Shown here: positions 38,876-48,484 of the stretch, piece after piece | How positions within the stretch are numbered: position 1 is the first letter of the stretch | Layout: each line of letters starts with the position of its first letter | Assembly (NCBI GenBank): GCA_022702485.1 | Contig: JAJIYY010000003.1 | Location: forward strand, 1,567,501-1,631,500 | DNA: 64,000 nucleotides | Reading direction: 5' to 3' | Source: Simplicillium sp. C3G150-2 | Lineage: Eukaryota; Ascomycota; Sordariomycetes; Hypocreales; Cordycipitaceae | The notes under the pieces: model-generated | Seen by the model: the letters and a program-made list of their open reading frames with translations, nothing else | Told to the model about the DNA's origin: nothing | Database searches by the model: none | Made by a program: the position numbers and the translations under genes

Positions 38876-39066
38876 ATGCACTTCATCCGTTTCGCCTTCG
38901 TTGCCTTAGTTGGTCTTGCTGCGGCAGCTCCCGTAACTGGTAAGTCCCCACCAGCAGATGAGCCTTTTCTTCTAGAGCGCGTGTTAATGTCATTTTATCA
39001 GAGGAGGGTGCTAAACCTTTCAACGTCTACGGCAAATATTTTAACTTGAAGATGGCCGATGATTAA
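38876..39066 (+). CDS. Small secreted peptide, possible second precursor
   Basis: Two exons (38876-38939 and 39002-39066) with a perfect GTAAGT donor and a CAG acceptor join to 42 residues. Residues 1-19 are a strong signal peptide (hydrophobic, ending AAAAP), leaving a short mature part that begins near TEEGAK and contains two Tyr and three Phe/Tyr-Asn-type pairs (FNVYGKYFN). There is no Cys and no internal Lys-Arg site. A TATA box sits 76 nt upstream. It lies between a UstYa-family gene and a covalent-FAD oxidase, so it may be a single-core precursor peptide. It could also be an ordinary small secreted peptide or the stump of a longer gene. No family recognised. Confidence 0.62.
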
Positions 39067-39328
39067 CATGACGAATGGCGAACGATGCGATGCACTTGAA
39101 CGTGGTGGAATTAGATAGAAATCTAGCAGAACTCCAGCTCAGCCACAATTTCAGCTGACTTCACCAAAAACCCTGTAGACGCCAGTCTCATTGGTTGCCT
39201 CGTGCTTGTGCCTCGTACAAGAGCCTCGTCCGTGACTTGCGGGGTTACACCTCATCCCGTCGTCTGCTGACATCTGAGTGACAATCTCATGCTTACCTCA
39301 CCATTCCCAAAGAACCTCATAATAAATC

Positions 39329-40862
39329 ATGATTGATGGCAAGCAGGTAATTATATTAAATCGTCATGTCTTAACGGATTGTAACACTCTCCAGATCCAA
39401 GCCCTCGTGGCTGCAGGGCTGGAGGCAAACATGCTCCTCGCAGATACACCGGAGTATGAGACATGTTTGGGAACATGGTGGGCTGTAAACTCCCGTCTTC
39501 GCGCAAGTTGTATTGTGCAACCTACGTCTTCTGAACAAGTTTCAGTTATCATGAAGGCCTTGGGCGCTGCCGGTACGGGCAAATTTGCGGTTCGCTCAGG
39601 TGGCCACGCTCCATGGGCAGGCGGAAGCAATGTCGAGGACGGTGTCACAATCGACTTGACCCATGTCCACAGCGAGGCGAAATATGATCCAGTTACGAAA
39701 ATTGCCTCGTTGGGCCCCGGTCAGCGTTGGGGCGACGTTGTGGAACAGCTTGCGAAACAAGGTGTCGCTGTGGCTGGTGGTCGCGATGCGGATGTAGGCG
39801 TTGGTGGACTCATCACTGGTGGTGGAATATCTTACCAAAGTGGCCGTTATGGGCTTGTTTGTGACAATCTAGTCAACGTGGAGGTTGTACTTGCAGATGG
39901 GACCATCGTCAACGCAAACGAGACTTCTTACAGTGACTTGTTCAAAGCCATCAAGGGCGGCAAGTCGAATGTTGGCATCGCCACTCGCTTCGACTTGACT
40001 ACGTTCGAATACCGCGAGCCTTGGGGAGGGTTACGTCTTGTCGAATATCAGTATGCCGATGACTGTGCCGATCACCTTGTGAGTTTTACGACGAAATATC
40101 ACGAACATCCGGAGGCGGCATTTCTCGTTGGCTTTGTATATGGCTCTGCCGGCGTCTCTGCCTTGAAGGCAATGCAGCTATACATTGATACCGACGGCAA
40201 AGACAGTTTGCCTATTTTCCAAAAACCTCTGGCGCTTCCAGCCATGGTTCACGATATTCGCCCACGCCCCATGAAGGCGTTGATATCAGACTACATGATG
40301 CCTTCTGGATCTCTGTATGCCTTCACGCTTCACATTGCCATGTTTACAGACTAATCACTTCAACAGCAATACCTGGATAACACTCACGTTTAAAAATGAC
40401 GCCCGTGTCATCAAAAAGTCGTCTCAACTCTTCCAAGCCATGGTCAACAAAATGGACGCGAGTATATCGCCCGATGGCTTCACCGGAGGTCTCCTCTGGC
40501 AGCCTCTTCCGAAGCTGTTCCTGGAGAAGAGCCAAAGCAAGGGCAGCAATGTGCTGGGGTTGGATAATATGGATGACGACTTACTGATATACCTTTTCTT
40601 CGCTAGGGTAAAGACCGCTGAGCAACACGACTTTGCGCACAAACAAGGGCACGACATGACTGCAGAGCTGCAGTCGTATGCAGAGACTATTGGGGTTTCC
40701 CATCCATGGATATATGTCAACTATGCAAACCCATCACAGAATCCTCTTCGATCATATGGGGACCACAACATTGACTTCCTCAACACCATTTCTCACAAGT
40801 ACGACCCAGAGCAGATCTTCCAGAGGCTCGCGTCGGGCTCGTTCAAGGTTTCAACTTGTTAG
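39329..40862 (+). CDS. Berberine-bridge-type FAD-linked oxidase
   Basis: Flavoenzyme of the BBE/6-hydroxynicotine oxidase family, typical of fungal secondary metabolism, where it oxidises or cyclises intermediates. Exons 39329-39346, 39395-40314 and 40367-40862 give 477 residues. The FAD-binding domain includes VRSGGHAPW, whose His (about 77) is the covalent 8-alpha-histidyl site, followed by GVTIDL. The second flavin-linking Cys of BBE enzymes is not there: the aligned segment GRDADVGVGG has Asp. The C-terminus has the BBE motif, WIYVNYANPSQN with YGDHNIDFL and YDPEQIF. Intron 1 is only 48 nt, a multiple of three with no stop, so it could be retained. No obvious signal peptide. Confidence 0.9.
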
Positions 40863-41373
40863 AGTACATAGTCAAATATCCAGTCATGTCACTGCAGAAG
40901 AATTAGGGAAATCATGATTTTACTTTGTACAGAATACTCATTATGAGCAGTTATCGTTGGAGACTAAGTCTATATAACAGAAAACATTTTACGAAAAAAG
41001 ATTTGCGACCTGATTAAAAGACGCTAACAAAGGAATAATCGATTAAACGAGATGGGCAGAACGAGCTCTTTGGCGTGGTATCGACCGACACTCACTCAAG
41101 TTCTACAAGCATGTCAATCGAAGTGATGATGCTCGTTACAGTGTTTTGGGGACATAGCAAGCAAATGAAGGGCAGCAAACTCCCTGGTAAAAGTAGTGAT
41201 GAAAGATGGTCATTCTGTAAAGAGGTAAAGACTCATCACCAGTTCAGCGCTACTAAAGCTCGTTTCAATATCTTGAAGAACCAAAAAAACATTGGAAAGG
41301 ATTTTACGTCTTAAAGGGACTAAAAGGTTTCACAATAACAATGGCATTTGAAGCAAAGACTAAAGTTAGGATA
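40863..41373. other. Intergenic region between convergent genes
   Basis: 0.5 kb between the stop codons of the FAD oxidase and the beta-lactamase-like gene. AT-rich; nothing recognised. Confidence 0.6.
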
Positions 41374-42575
41374 TTATTCAATCTCTTTAAAACTGCTGAA
41401 AGCACCACGCATAAAGGCCAGCATTATATCGTCAGATGTTCCATACGGCAGCAACTGGGTCGCGAATATTGCCACAATACCCTTCTCCTTATTAGCAGCC
41501 CAAACAGTACCAAAAGCACCATCCATGAAAATAGACCCCTTAGATATACCGGACTTGATAAGATCAGAGTTTGCAAGATAAACCCCAAGGGAAGTGAAAT
41601 TGATGTCCGGCTGATCCGATTTATTCGCTGCAAAGCCATAGTTCTCCTCTAGATTACACAAGGCAATCTTAGCAGCACTGCCCTGTTCGAACTGGCCATC
41701 GAGCAGCATGTCACAGTATGGCTTCTGAAGCAATTTCGGTTGCGGCGAGATAATGTCAGCTAAAAGTTTGGACAGCTCAATTGGCGAGCACGTGTGTCCT
41801 CGCGAATGCTCATCATGACGAATGAATGTGCCGTCGACTCTCTCAACCATCCTGAGCCTATTGCTCCAAACATTGGGGACCTTTTCTGGAACGTAAGTTA
41901 CGTTTTTCATTCCCAGGGGCTTGAAAATGTTCTCTTGAACAAAATCTTGAAAGTTGCCAACCAAAACATTGGTGAGGTGTTGCAACCAGTAAACGCTACA
42001 GCCGTACAGGAAGCCTTCACCGGGGTGGAAAAGTAGTGGCAATGAAAAGAGCTTTACCAGCACCGCAGCATCTTGCGGAATATTCAAAGGGTTTTCTTCA
42101 AGGTATCCCTGAATCAACTCATTATTAGCGGTGTCAATCCCGGCTGTGTGTGTCAATAAATGACGTATCGTGATTGCCTTGTTCGGCTTGCAAACCACGA
42201 ATTTTCCTTCGGAATTATTCTCTGCCAAAGCTATGACAGGCAGTATATTAATGTCTGGAAGATGCTTTCCAACGGGTTCATCCAAGGTAACAAGCCCCTT
42301 CTGTATCAGCAGGAGTGCTGCGAGATTGGGTATGAACTTGGTTGATGCTGACCACGAGATCGGGCTGTTGGCGTCGATTGGAGGGCTGTCAGCTTTTATA
42401 TCTTGCCAGCCATTTGCATGATGATAAAGAACATTGCCTGTCCATCCGCGTTAATTGATACAGTAACCAAGACAAGTCACATACCTTTAGTATCAGTAAC
42501 TAGCCCAACCCCTCCTAGCATATAGCCACTCTCCTTTCGAGTTGCTGTCTCAAGTTTCTCCTCGAAATGATTCAT
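41374..42575 (-). CDS. Beta-lactamase-fold (class C / LovD-like) protein, nucleophile displaced
   Basis: Two exons (42575-42485 and 42437-41374) encode 384 residues. Family features: the HLLTHTAGID block, the FLYGCSVYW segment holding the likely general-base Tyr (about 175), and NIFKPLGMKN. The catalytic SxxK tetrad, normally Ser at Lys minus 3, reads A-S-T-K at residues 61-64 within SWSASTKF: Ala occupies the nucleophile position, while Ser sits at minus 2 and minus 4. The second-motif Asn of YxN is also Cys. It may therefore be catalytically altered or non-hydrolytic. No signal peptide is apparent. In fungal clusters members of this fold act as esterases, acyltransferases or peptidases; here the role is unknown. 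Confidence 0.85.
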
Positions 42576-43170
42576 CGTACAAATTGGATACCTTGAGAAG
42601 CGAAGAAGAGAAGAATGACTTGGAAAAAACTAAAGCTCGTCTCTTAACGATACACTACTAGAGCACAGGAGTCTCATTAGATTACCTCTTTTTATTAGCT
42701 CACTTATTACCCAACTTAATGTAAAGTTTACAGACTTGCACTCTTGTCTCTAAAAGCCTACGGATATACTTAGATAAAACCTACATAATTCTTGGTTTTG
42801 AACATAACTCTAACTTACTTAAGACTAATTATTCATGAGGCGAATTGTTGAATTTTGTTTTACATTATTTGAGTAATGCCTATTCCTTCATTTTGTTTGA
42901 GATCCTATCATAACATAATTTGTTTTATTATGTAATGGTGAGATTCTTATGCCGCTTCATACTTCCCTAGTAGCGCCACGTAATATCTCAGTTGTACCAC
43001 CACAGTATAACGTAAAATAAGAACATTACCCTCTACACCTAAAATAAAAACGAATTAATGTGTTCTATTTAATATATAGCAGTCACACAAATCTGTGTGA
43101 AGACTACTCTTTACGACCGACTGAGCTCTTTTTCTTCTCATTCCCTTATTTTTTCAATTCAGTACTGAAA
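42576..43170. other. AT-rich divergent promoter region
   Basis: 0.6 kb between the divergent beta-lactamase-like gene and HxxHC protein C. Strongly AT-rich. An ATCTCA hexamer lies at 42985-42990. No supported gene. Confidence 0.55.
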
Positions 43171-43923
43171 ATGGCTTCCAACAATGACACAGCCCCATTC
43201 TTGCCCAGCAAACCTGAATACAGCAAAATCAGTTTTGAAAGTGAGGATTCATTACCCCAGGAGACTACCTTTGGGGAAAATGAGGCCATTGCGATCAAGA
43301 AACGGGGCCGACGAATGCGTTGCTCTTTTGTACGATACACCCTCGTTATTCTGATGACCTCAGCTGCGTGGGCTCTGGCATTGCATTTCACAACCACATC
43401 AATACCTGTTTCAAGCATTCCCTTCAATGTGGGACCCAAGCACAGTCTTTTCTACAAGAGGAAGTTTCTTGGGTGTGGTAAATCGATTGCGGAGGCAAAA
43501 GCACTTGGATGCGAGTACGATTCACTGGCCAACCACTATGTGCCAAAAATCTGCATTGATCAACAATCGATTGCGCAGTACCGTGAGATTGGAGATTCGT
43601 GGATACCATATGAAGACGCGAATCGCACCCGACCTATTCCACCTTCGCTAATGGGCGAACGCGCGTCATACTACACAAATATGCGAGATCACGTTGTGCA
43701 CTGCTCGGTCTTGTGGAAGCGCCAGTGGAAGGCTTTCAAGGAGAATCGACGCTACTTTGATTCTATCATTGCCGATGAAAAACACACAAATCATTGTGCT
43801 GATCTTTTATTGGCTATGACAGATACCCAAGGTTCAGCGGATTTACGAGATATTCCTATTTCGGTTGAAGTTGGATTCGCAGGCTGTATTGACAGACAGC
43901 ATATTGATGATAGATATCTATAA
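43171..43923 (+). CDS. Divergent UstYa-like HxxHC membrane protein C
   Basis: Intronless, 250 residues. An acidic cytosolic part and a basic KKRGRRMR patch precede one membrane segment at about residues 53-72 (FVRYTLVILMTSAAWALALHF). The lumenal part carries two HxxHC motifs, HVVHC at 174-178 and HTNHC at 205-209, in the spacing of UstYa proteins. It adds a Cys-containing block typical of a separate fungal subfamily: CGKSIAEAKALGCEYDSLA, a W/Y/VP..CID segment and a terminal GCID. A close relative is encoded at 52284-53063. Function of this subfamily is not established to my knowledge; an oxidase role is inferred from the motifs and the neighbours. The ATG at 43171 is chosen because the upstream extension reads as untranslated leader. 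Confidence 0.8.
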   Translation: MASNNDTAPFLPSKPEYSKISFESEDSLPQETTFGENEAIAIKKRGRRMRCSFVRYTLVILMTSAAWALALHFTTTSIPVSSIPFNVGPKHSLFYKRKFLGCGKSIAEAKALGCEYDSLANHYVPKICIDQQSIAQYREIGDSWIPYEDANRTRPIPPSLMGERASYYTNMRDHVVHCSVLWKRQWKAFKENRRYFDSIIADEKHTNHCADLLLAMTDTQGSADLRDIPISVEVGFAGCIDRQHIDDRYL

Positions 43924-44681
43924 TTAATTTGAAATTAACTTCCTGTTTATTTTTCGGCTGCTATACTTTTATTTAGTAAACTGTACTTGAAATGGAAATT
44001 ATAAATTGATAAATTTATCGATACATCTAGCTAACATTCTGTAGTATTTGATCTTATTGAGTTTTTAATGGGCTGCTTAGATTCAGCCCTAGATCATGGT
44101 AATAAGGTGAAGCATTAAGATTCAGAGGGTCTGGGGCCAAGACACTTTAGCCGTTAAGAGTAACAAGTCTTCGTTCATAAAATAATACAAATTGATTGGC
44201 TAGTCAAATGTGGGATAATAGATACTTCGTATTTGGGAATTATTACAGAGGTTTGTCAGTACTACTAGATTCCTGTCCTTCACCTGGTGTTGGCTAAATA
44301 ATTGCAGGTGTTCTTACCTCGAAGCCTTATGACTGTCAGGAGGATGGCCTAATACTATATTATGTCATACTTACACTGTGCGTTTGGGTAGGTTTACAGT
44401 AATGTACTGTTAAATATTCTTTAGATATGTTTATCTGACCCAAATTTAGACTCAAATAATAATTATGTGTAGTTCCTACTTGTGTTGTATTATATTATCT
44501 GCTTGGCTGGTACTGTGACTTTATCAACCCGGTAACTGACGTAAGTACCTTCACATAATTACCCACTTCCGCCACAGTATTTACTTCCCTGAGATAATGG
44601 GCATACGCTAACTAATTACCCGACCCCTAACAATTGGCGGCAACCACATCAAATTTCATCTTTTCTGTAAACTGGAATACA
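43924..44681. other. AT-rich intergenic region
   Basis: 0.76 kb, AT-rich, upstream of the tyrosinase-like gene. An inverted ATCTCA hexamer (TGAGAT on the plus strand) lies at 44590-44595, 87 nt before the start codon. No supported gene. Confidence 0.55.
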
Positions 44682-46019
44682 ATGAGTGCTCTGGTAGAAC
44701 TAATGTGGTGGAGATCAAGCCGGTATAGGAAGGTTCAGTCTTCATCTTCAGACGAAGAAAGCGTGTCTGAGGAAAGCTTCAATGAGAAACGCGAAAACTC
44801 GACAGAACAGTCTTACAAATTGACCTATGTAAGGGGAGCATTGTTCAAAATCCCATCCTTTATTTTTGGAACCACTGTCGGAAAAACTTGCATGGCACTT
44901 GTCTTGGCTGGTGTGTTGACGATGATTGGGTACGCCGCTGGTGCGGAACAATTCTTTCCTCAAAATAACTCCTCCGATCATTATGCGAATACATACATCT
45001 GCCCGGATGCCGATCTCTCAACGAGACGAGAATGGAATCACCTTTCTGAACGAGAGAAAACCGAATACGTTGGTGCTGTCAAATGCCTCATGGAACTGCC
45101 GTCAAGAGCAAGGCCCAGTGGAAGGCTTTTTGACGACTTTGCATACATACGAGGCCACGTGGGTATGCACAGTAAGTTTGAATTTGTGGTTATTATCTAG
45201 TATTTGAGGAAATAGATTCTAATGAATATCAGCGAATGGAGTCGCCTCCTTTTTGCCTTGGAATCGATACTTTTTGCATATCTTTGAGTACGAATTGAGA
45301 AACTCTTGTGGGTTTACTGGCAATTTGACGTAAGTTCCTGGAATGCGCTGTTATTGCTCTTTCAATAGTAGAGGGAATCTGCTAACACACTTTCCACCAG
45401 GTATTGGAACTGGTCACGAAACTGGAAATCACTCGCAGACTCAGAAGTCTTCGCATCTACTTCAGGATTTGGGGCCAATGGCAAAGCATCCGTTTCGAAG
45501 TCCGGCAAATCGGAGCACTGCGTTCAGGAGGGCATTTTCGCAAATCGGTCCTACCCCTACGACTTCAAAGTCGGGGTAGGCGTACGTCCAGTCGACCATT
45601 GTCTCTCTCGGCATTTCCCCGAAGAAGACCGTCAAGGCGCAAAGGCTGGAGTCGCTGTTAGCCCTCAAAATATCAAGACACTGATCGCTGAAAACCATTA
45701 CGAGGGCTTCTGCGCAGGGCTACAGCAAGGCCCCAAGAAAGCTATTGAGTCATGGGTCAATGGGGATTTTGGGCAATACACTGGTGCAACTGATCCACTA
45801 TACTTTTTACATCTGGTGGCGCTCGACCGTCTATGGTGGCTATGGCAGCATCAGGTTGACTTGCTCCGTTTTGATGAATATTCTGGTCTTAAGAGACATG
45901 ATTTTTCGATAAGAGCTACTCTGGATGATGAAATTTCTTTGGGGGGGGAGCTAGCTCCTGATGTCAAGGTAAGGGATGTGATGTGGGGCCAGTGGTCAGT
46001 GCTGTGCTACACGTACTAA
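44682..46019 (+). CDS. Tyrosinase/UstQ-like membrane protein lacking copper ligands
   Basis: Exons 44682-45171, 45233-45329 and 45401-46019 give 401 residues. An acidic/Ser-rich cytosolic part is followed by one membrane span at about 63-87, then a tyrosinase domain facing the lumen. The fold signature is clear: RLFDDFAYIR, FLPWNRYFLHIFEYELR, CGFTGNLTYWNW, GATDPLYFLHLVALDRLWWLWQ and a C-terminal LCYTY. The residues aligning with copper-binding His are not His: Arg157, Asn165 (His163 is two residues earlier) and Asn174 in site A; Lys308, Glu312 and Leu334 in site B. So it probably binds no copper and is a pseudoenzyme, scaffold or repurposed enzyme. In ustiloxin and phomopsin pathways the UstQ/PhomQ tyrosinases belong to the cyclisation step. 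It is convergent with UstYa-B. Confidence 0.85.
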
Positions 46020-46191
46020 GAAAGATTTCCTGGTCCAATTGAATATACTTTTTTTTCCCTTGCCTTTGGCTGTGCAATTCAATCCCTGTGAAATAAACCC
46101 CTCAAAAAATGCAATACCAACTGCTCATAAATTTTTTAACAAGACTTGACATTACATTTACAATATTTTACGTTGATCTCAATATTTTAAA

Positions 46192-47339
46192 TTATAGAAA
46201 GCTTCCTGTCTTTTTATATCTCTCCACGTTCAACACTAATTCGTAAGGATCTTGATTGTTCCTCTTTCTTGACCAATCTCGGATAGATGAGTAGTCTCGA
46301 CAAGTATGCACCGTCCGGAAGCTAGGCATAAGCCAATTTCGATTTTCCGACCACTTTACCGGGATTAAAGTCATGTCGCCTGTACACATGAGTGATTCTC
46401 GTAGTGTGTCAAGGCAGTGCTCTAGAGATTAAAATAGTTGCCGAATTAGTGACTAGAAGTAAAATATCATCGTAAGGCAGTGGTGTTCTGGAATCTTACC
46501 GAGGTGGGCCGTCTCAAAAGTCGAATTGCCATGCAGATAGTATTGGGAGTACATAGACTTCCGGAGAAGATTCTGGTTTGCCACAGATTAACAGACCTTC
46601 AGACAACAATCAACCTGTTAGTAGGTAAGTAACGTACAATACAGTGAAGGTCGTGCATAACACCGAGTCTATCAAGAAAACATTAGTGCGTGTCCGGTTA
46701 GTTGGCTTGTAAACATAGGATTATAACGTACTGTGCAGTGTAGAATCCTGTTTCAGGGTCGCGGAAAAGATCCTTCTCTTCCATTAAGTCAAGCTCATCC
46801 GGGGCCACGAAGATATTCACAGCTACAGTCAGTTCAGTATAATTTACCAATAAGTCTATTGCTTCGCTTCACCACGTAGTTACTGAAACATACCTCCTAG
46901 CAAGTCTGCCCACGCCTTATCAATCTCCGGTGATGGCTCACCTACGTATGGAGGGTCGGTCTTTGGCCGGTAAACTTTGCGGTTCTCGTCAAATTTGAGG
47001 TGTGAATTGAATCTTTGGGTGTGATACACTGGCAATATATCTCGCTTGGCATTCTCTACAATTTATTTCCCTTAGTCAAATATGTTCAGCAAAACTTGAA
47101 GTCGGATGTGACTTACCAAACTCCGCTGCCCTCCAGTATCCCTGCTGGATACAACGCTGCGCTCTGGTGTCTGTTGACAGAACAAGTACCATCACCAAAA
47201 CAATCGATGAAATCCAAGGGAAAATGGTAACCATGTATCTAAGTTTGTAGTTCGAACGATACTTTGAGTTATCATAGACATTATTTTGGATATTGAAAGT
47301 CTCGCTATCTGAGGATGCGTCGAGTTCTGAACCCCTCAT
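46192..47339 (-). CDS. UstYa-family (DUF3328) oxidase B
   Basis: Six exons (47339-47117, 47055-46894, 46822-46732, 46668-46638, 46572-46500, 46421-46192) give 269 residues; one exon is only 31 nt. A single membrane segment (MVTIFPWISSIVLVMVLVLS, about residues 36-55) follows an acidic, Asn-rich cytosolic end. The family block PYVGEPSPEIDKAWADLL is present, and both HxxHC motifs are intact: HDLHC at 164-168 and HLEHC at 192-196. By family knowledge it is an oxidase acting on a peptide in the secretory lumen. It is head-to-head with the repeat precursor gene across 519 bp, so the two may share a promoter. This is the strongest candidate for the oxidase that modifies the precursor. Confidence 0.9.
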
Positions 47340-47858
47340 TATCGATACTCACTGCAAAAGTTAAAGGTACCAAGTAGCAAAGCGTAGTCTCAAAGTTCAA
47401 TTTTTTCACAAATAATTCTGTTTAAGGTATGTACTATTTGTTGAGCTGAAAATAATAAAGAATTGTAATTTGGAAAGGCTACAGCAGTAAATAGATTGGC
47501 TTACGTGAAGTATTACCAAATGCTCGACCACTGAGCGTCCAAGTATTTACTACAGTATTCAATACTAGCATTATGTAATCGACAACATAATAAAACTTCG
47601 ACATTATGCGTTCCATAAAATCTATCGTTTAATTTAGATTATGTAACTTTACTTATTGTCTGAGCCAATCCAATTAAGTAATTGTATTGTGTATACTTTG
47701 AGGAAAAGAGAGAATAGCTATAGTACCTGAAGTAGAAAATGGGCTCCAAGACGCCAACTCTTCGGTTACTACTATAATACTCTTAGGCACCTTGTCCTCC
47801 AGAGGAGCATACAATTTACCAATCTCATAAACTGCAATTTTTTATCAAAGTCGTCAAC
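47340..47858. promoter_or_regulatory. Shared promoter region UstYa-B / precursor peptide
   Basis: 519 bp, AT-rich, between divergent start codons. An ATCTCA hexamer lies at 47822-47827, 32 nt before the precursor ATG. Nothing else recognised. Confidence 0.55.
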
Positions 47859-48305
47859 ATGCGTTTCTCCTCCGCTATCTTGCTATCACTTGCCGTCGGG
47901 GTCCTTGGCAGCCCGATTCTACCATCCAATGCAATGGTGGACAAGCGGGAGCCACGCAACGGATCCAACCGCTACGGCCAGGCCGACTACAACGTCGTCG
48001 ACAAGCGGGAGCCACGCAACGGATCCAACCGCTACGGCCAGGCCGACTACAACGTCGTCGACAAGCGGGAGCCACGCAACGGATCCAACCGCTACGGCCA
48101 GGCCGACTACAACGTCGTCGACAAGCGGGAGCCACGCAACGGATCCAACCGCTACGGCCAGGCCGATTACAACGTCGTCGACAAGCGGGAGCCACGCAAC
48201 GGATCCAACCGCTACGGCCAGGCCGATTACAACGTCGTCGACAAGCGGGAGCCACGCAACGGATCTAACCGCGAAGGCCAGGCCGACTATGATGTTATTG
48301 ATTAA
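47859..48305 (+). CDS. Repeat-containing secreted precursor of a dikaritin-like ribosomal peptide
   Basis: Intronless, 148 residues. Residues 1-18 are a signal peptide (MRFSSAILLSLAVGVLGS), then a short leader ending MVDKR. Six 20-residue units follow; each but the last ends in VVDKR, giving six Lys-Arg sites for Kex2-type cleavage. Five units are identical in protein; the sixth differs at four places and ends at the stop. Each unit contains two Tyr: the first (RYGQ) is Glu in the last unit, whereas the second, in Y-N/D-V-V/I-D directly before the KR site, is kept in all six. That matches dikaritin cores (Tyr, any residue, a beta-branched residue). This layout is that of UstA, PhomA and GigA precursors. 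Flanked by UstYa-B and the bANK regulator. Product unknown. Confidence 0.9.
   Translation: MRFSSAILLSLAVGVLGSPILPSNAMVDKREPRNGSNRYGQADYNVVDKREPRNGSNRYGQADYNVVDKREPRNGSNRYGQADYNVVDKREPRNGSNRYGQADYNVVDKREPRNGSNRYGQADYNVVDKREPRNGSNREGQADYDVID
47941..48300 (+). repeat. Six tandem 60-bp units inside the precursor gene
   Basis: Period exactly 60 bp, in frame. Units 1-3 are identical in DNA; units 4 and 5 are identical to each other and differ from 1-3 by a single silent C-to-T in the Asp codon; unit 6 has several changes. This indicates recent duplication or ongoing homogenisation. Confidence 0.95.
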
Positions 48306-48484
48306 GTAATACTTTCCTTCATTTAAAAGCAAGTAAGTAGCATTAAGCAGCCTTTTATATTAGCTTTGCATAATATTTGGCATGAATCTTTCAGCTAATA
48401 TATCCAATACAGATCTCCGAGTAGATTTTTATTTAGCTAGGACTCTAGTCTATTTGGTCTATTTTGATATTTCTAATCTAAATC

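Noticed and set aside
43060..43170. N-terminal extension of HxxHC protein C from an upstream Met
   Set aside because: The extension is T-rich leader-like sequence; the ATG at 43171 gives the usual acidic cytosolic start.
47941..48300. CRISPR-like array
   Set aside because: Units are contiguous with no unique spacers, and the genome is eukaryotic. They are protein-coding tandem repeats.
47875..48332. Long open frames on the other strand and in another frame over the precursor repeats
   Set aside because: A 60-bp in-frame repeat without stops in one unit stays open in all frames. Only the 47859 frame has a signal peptide, KR sites and a natural end.
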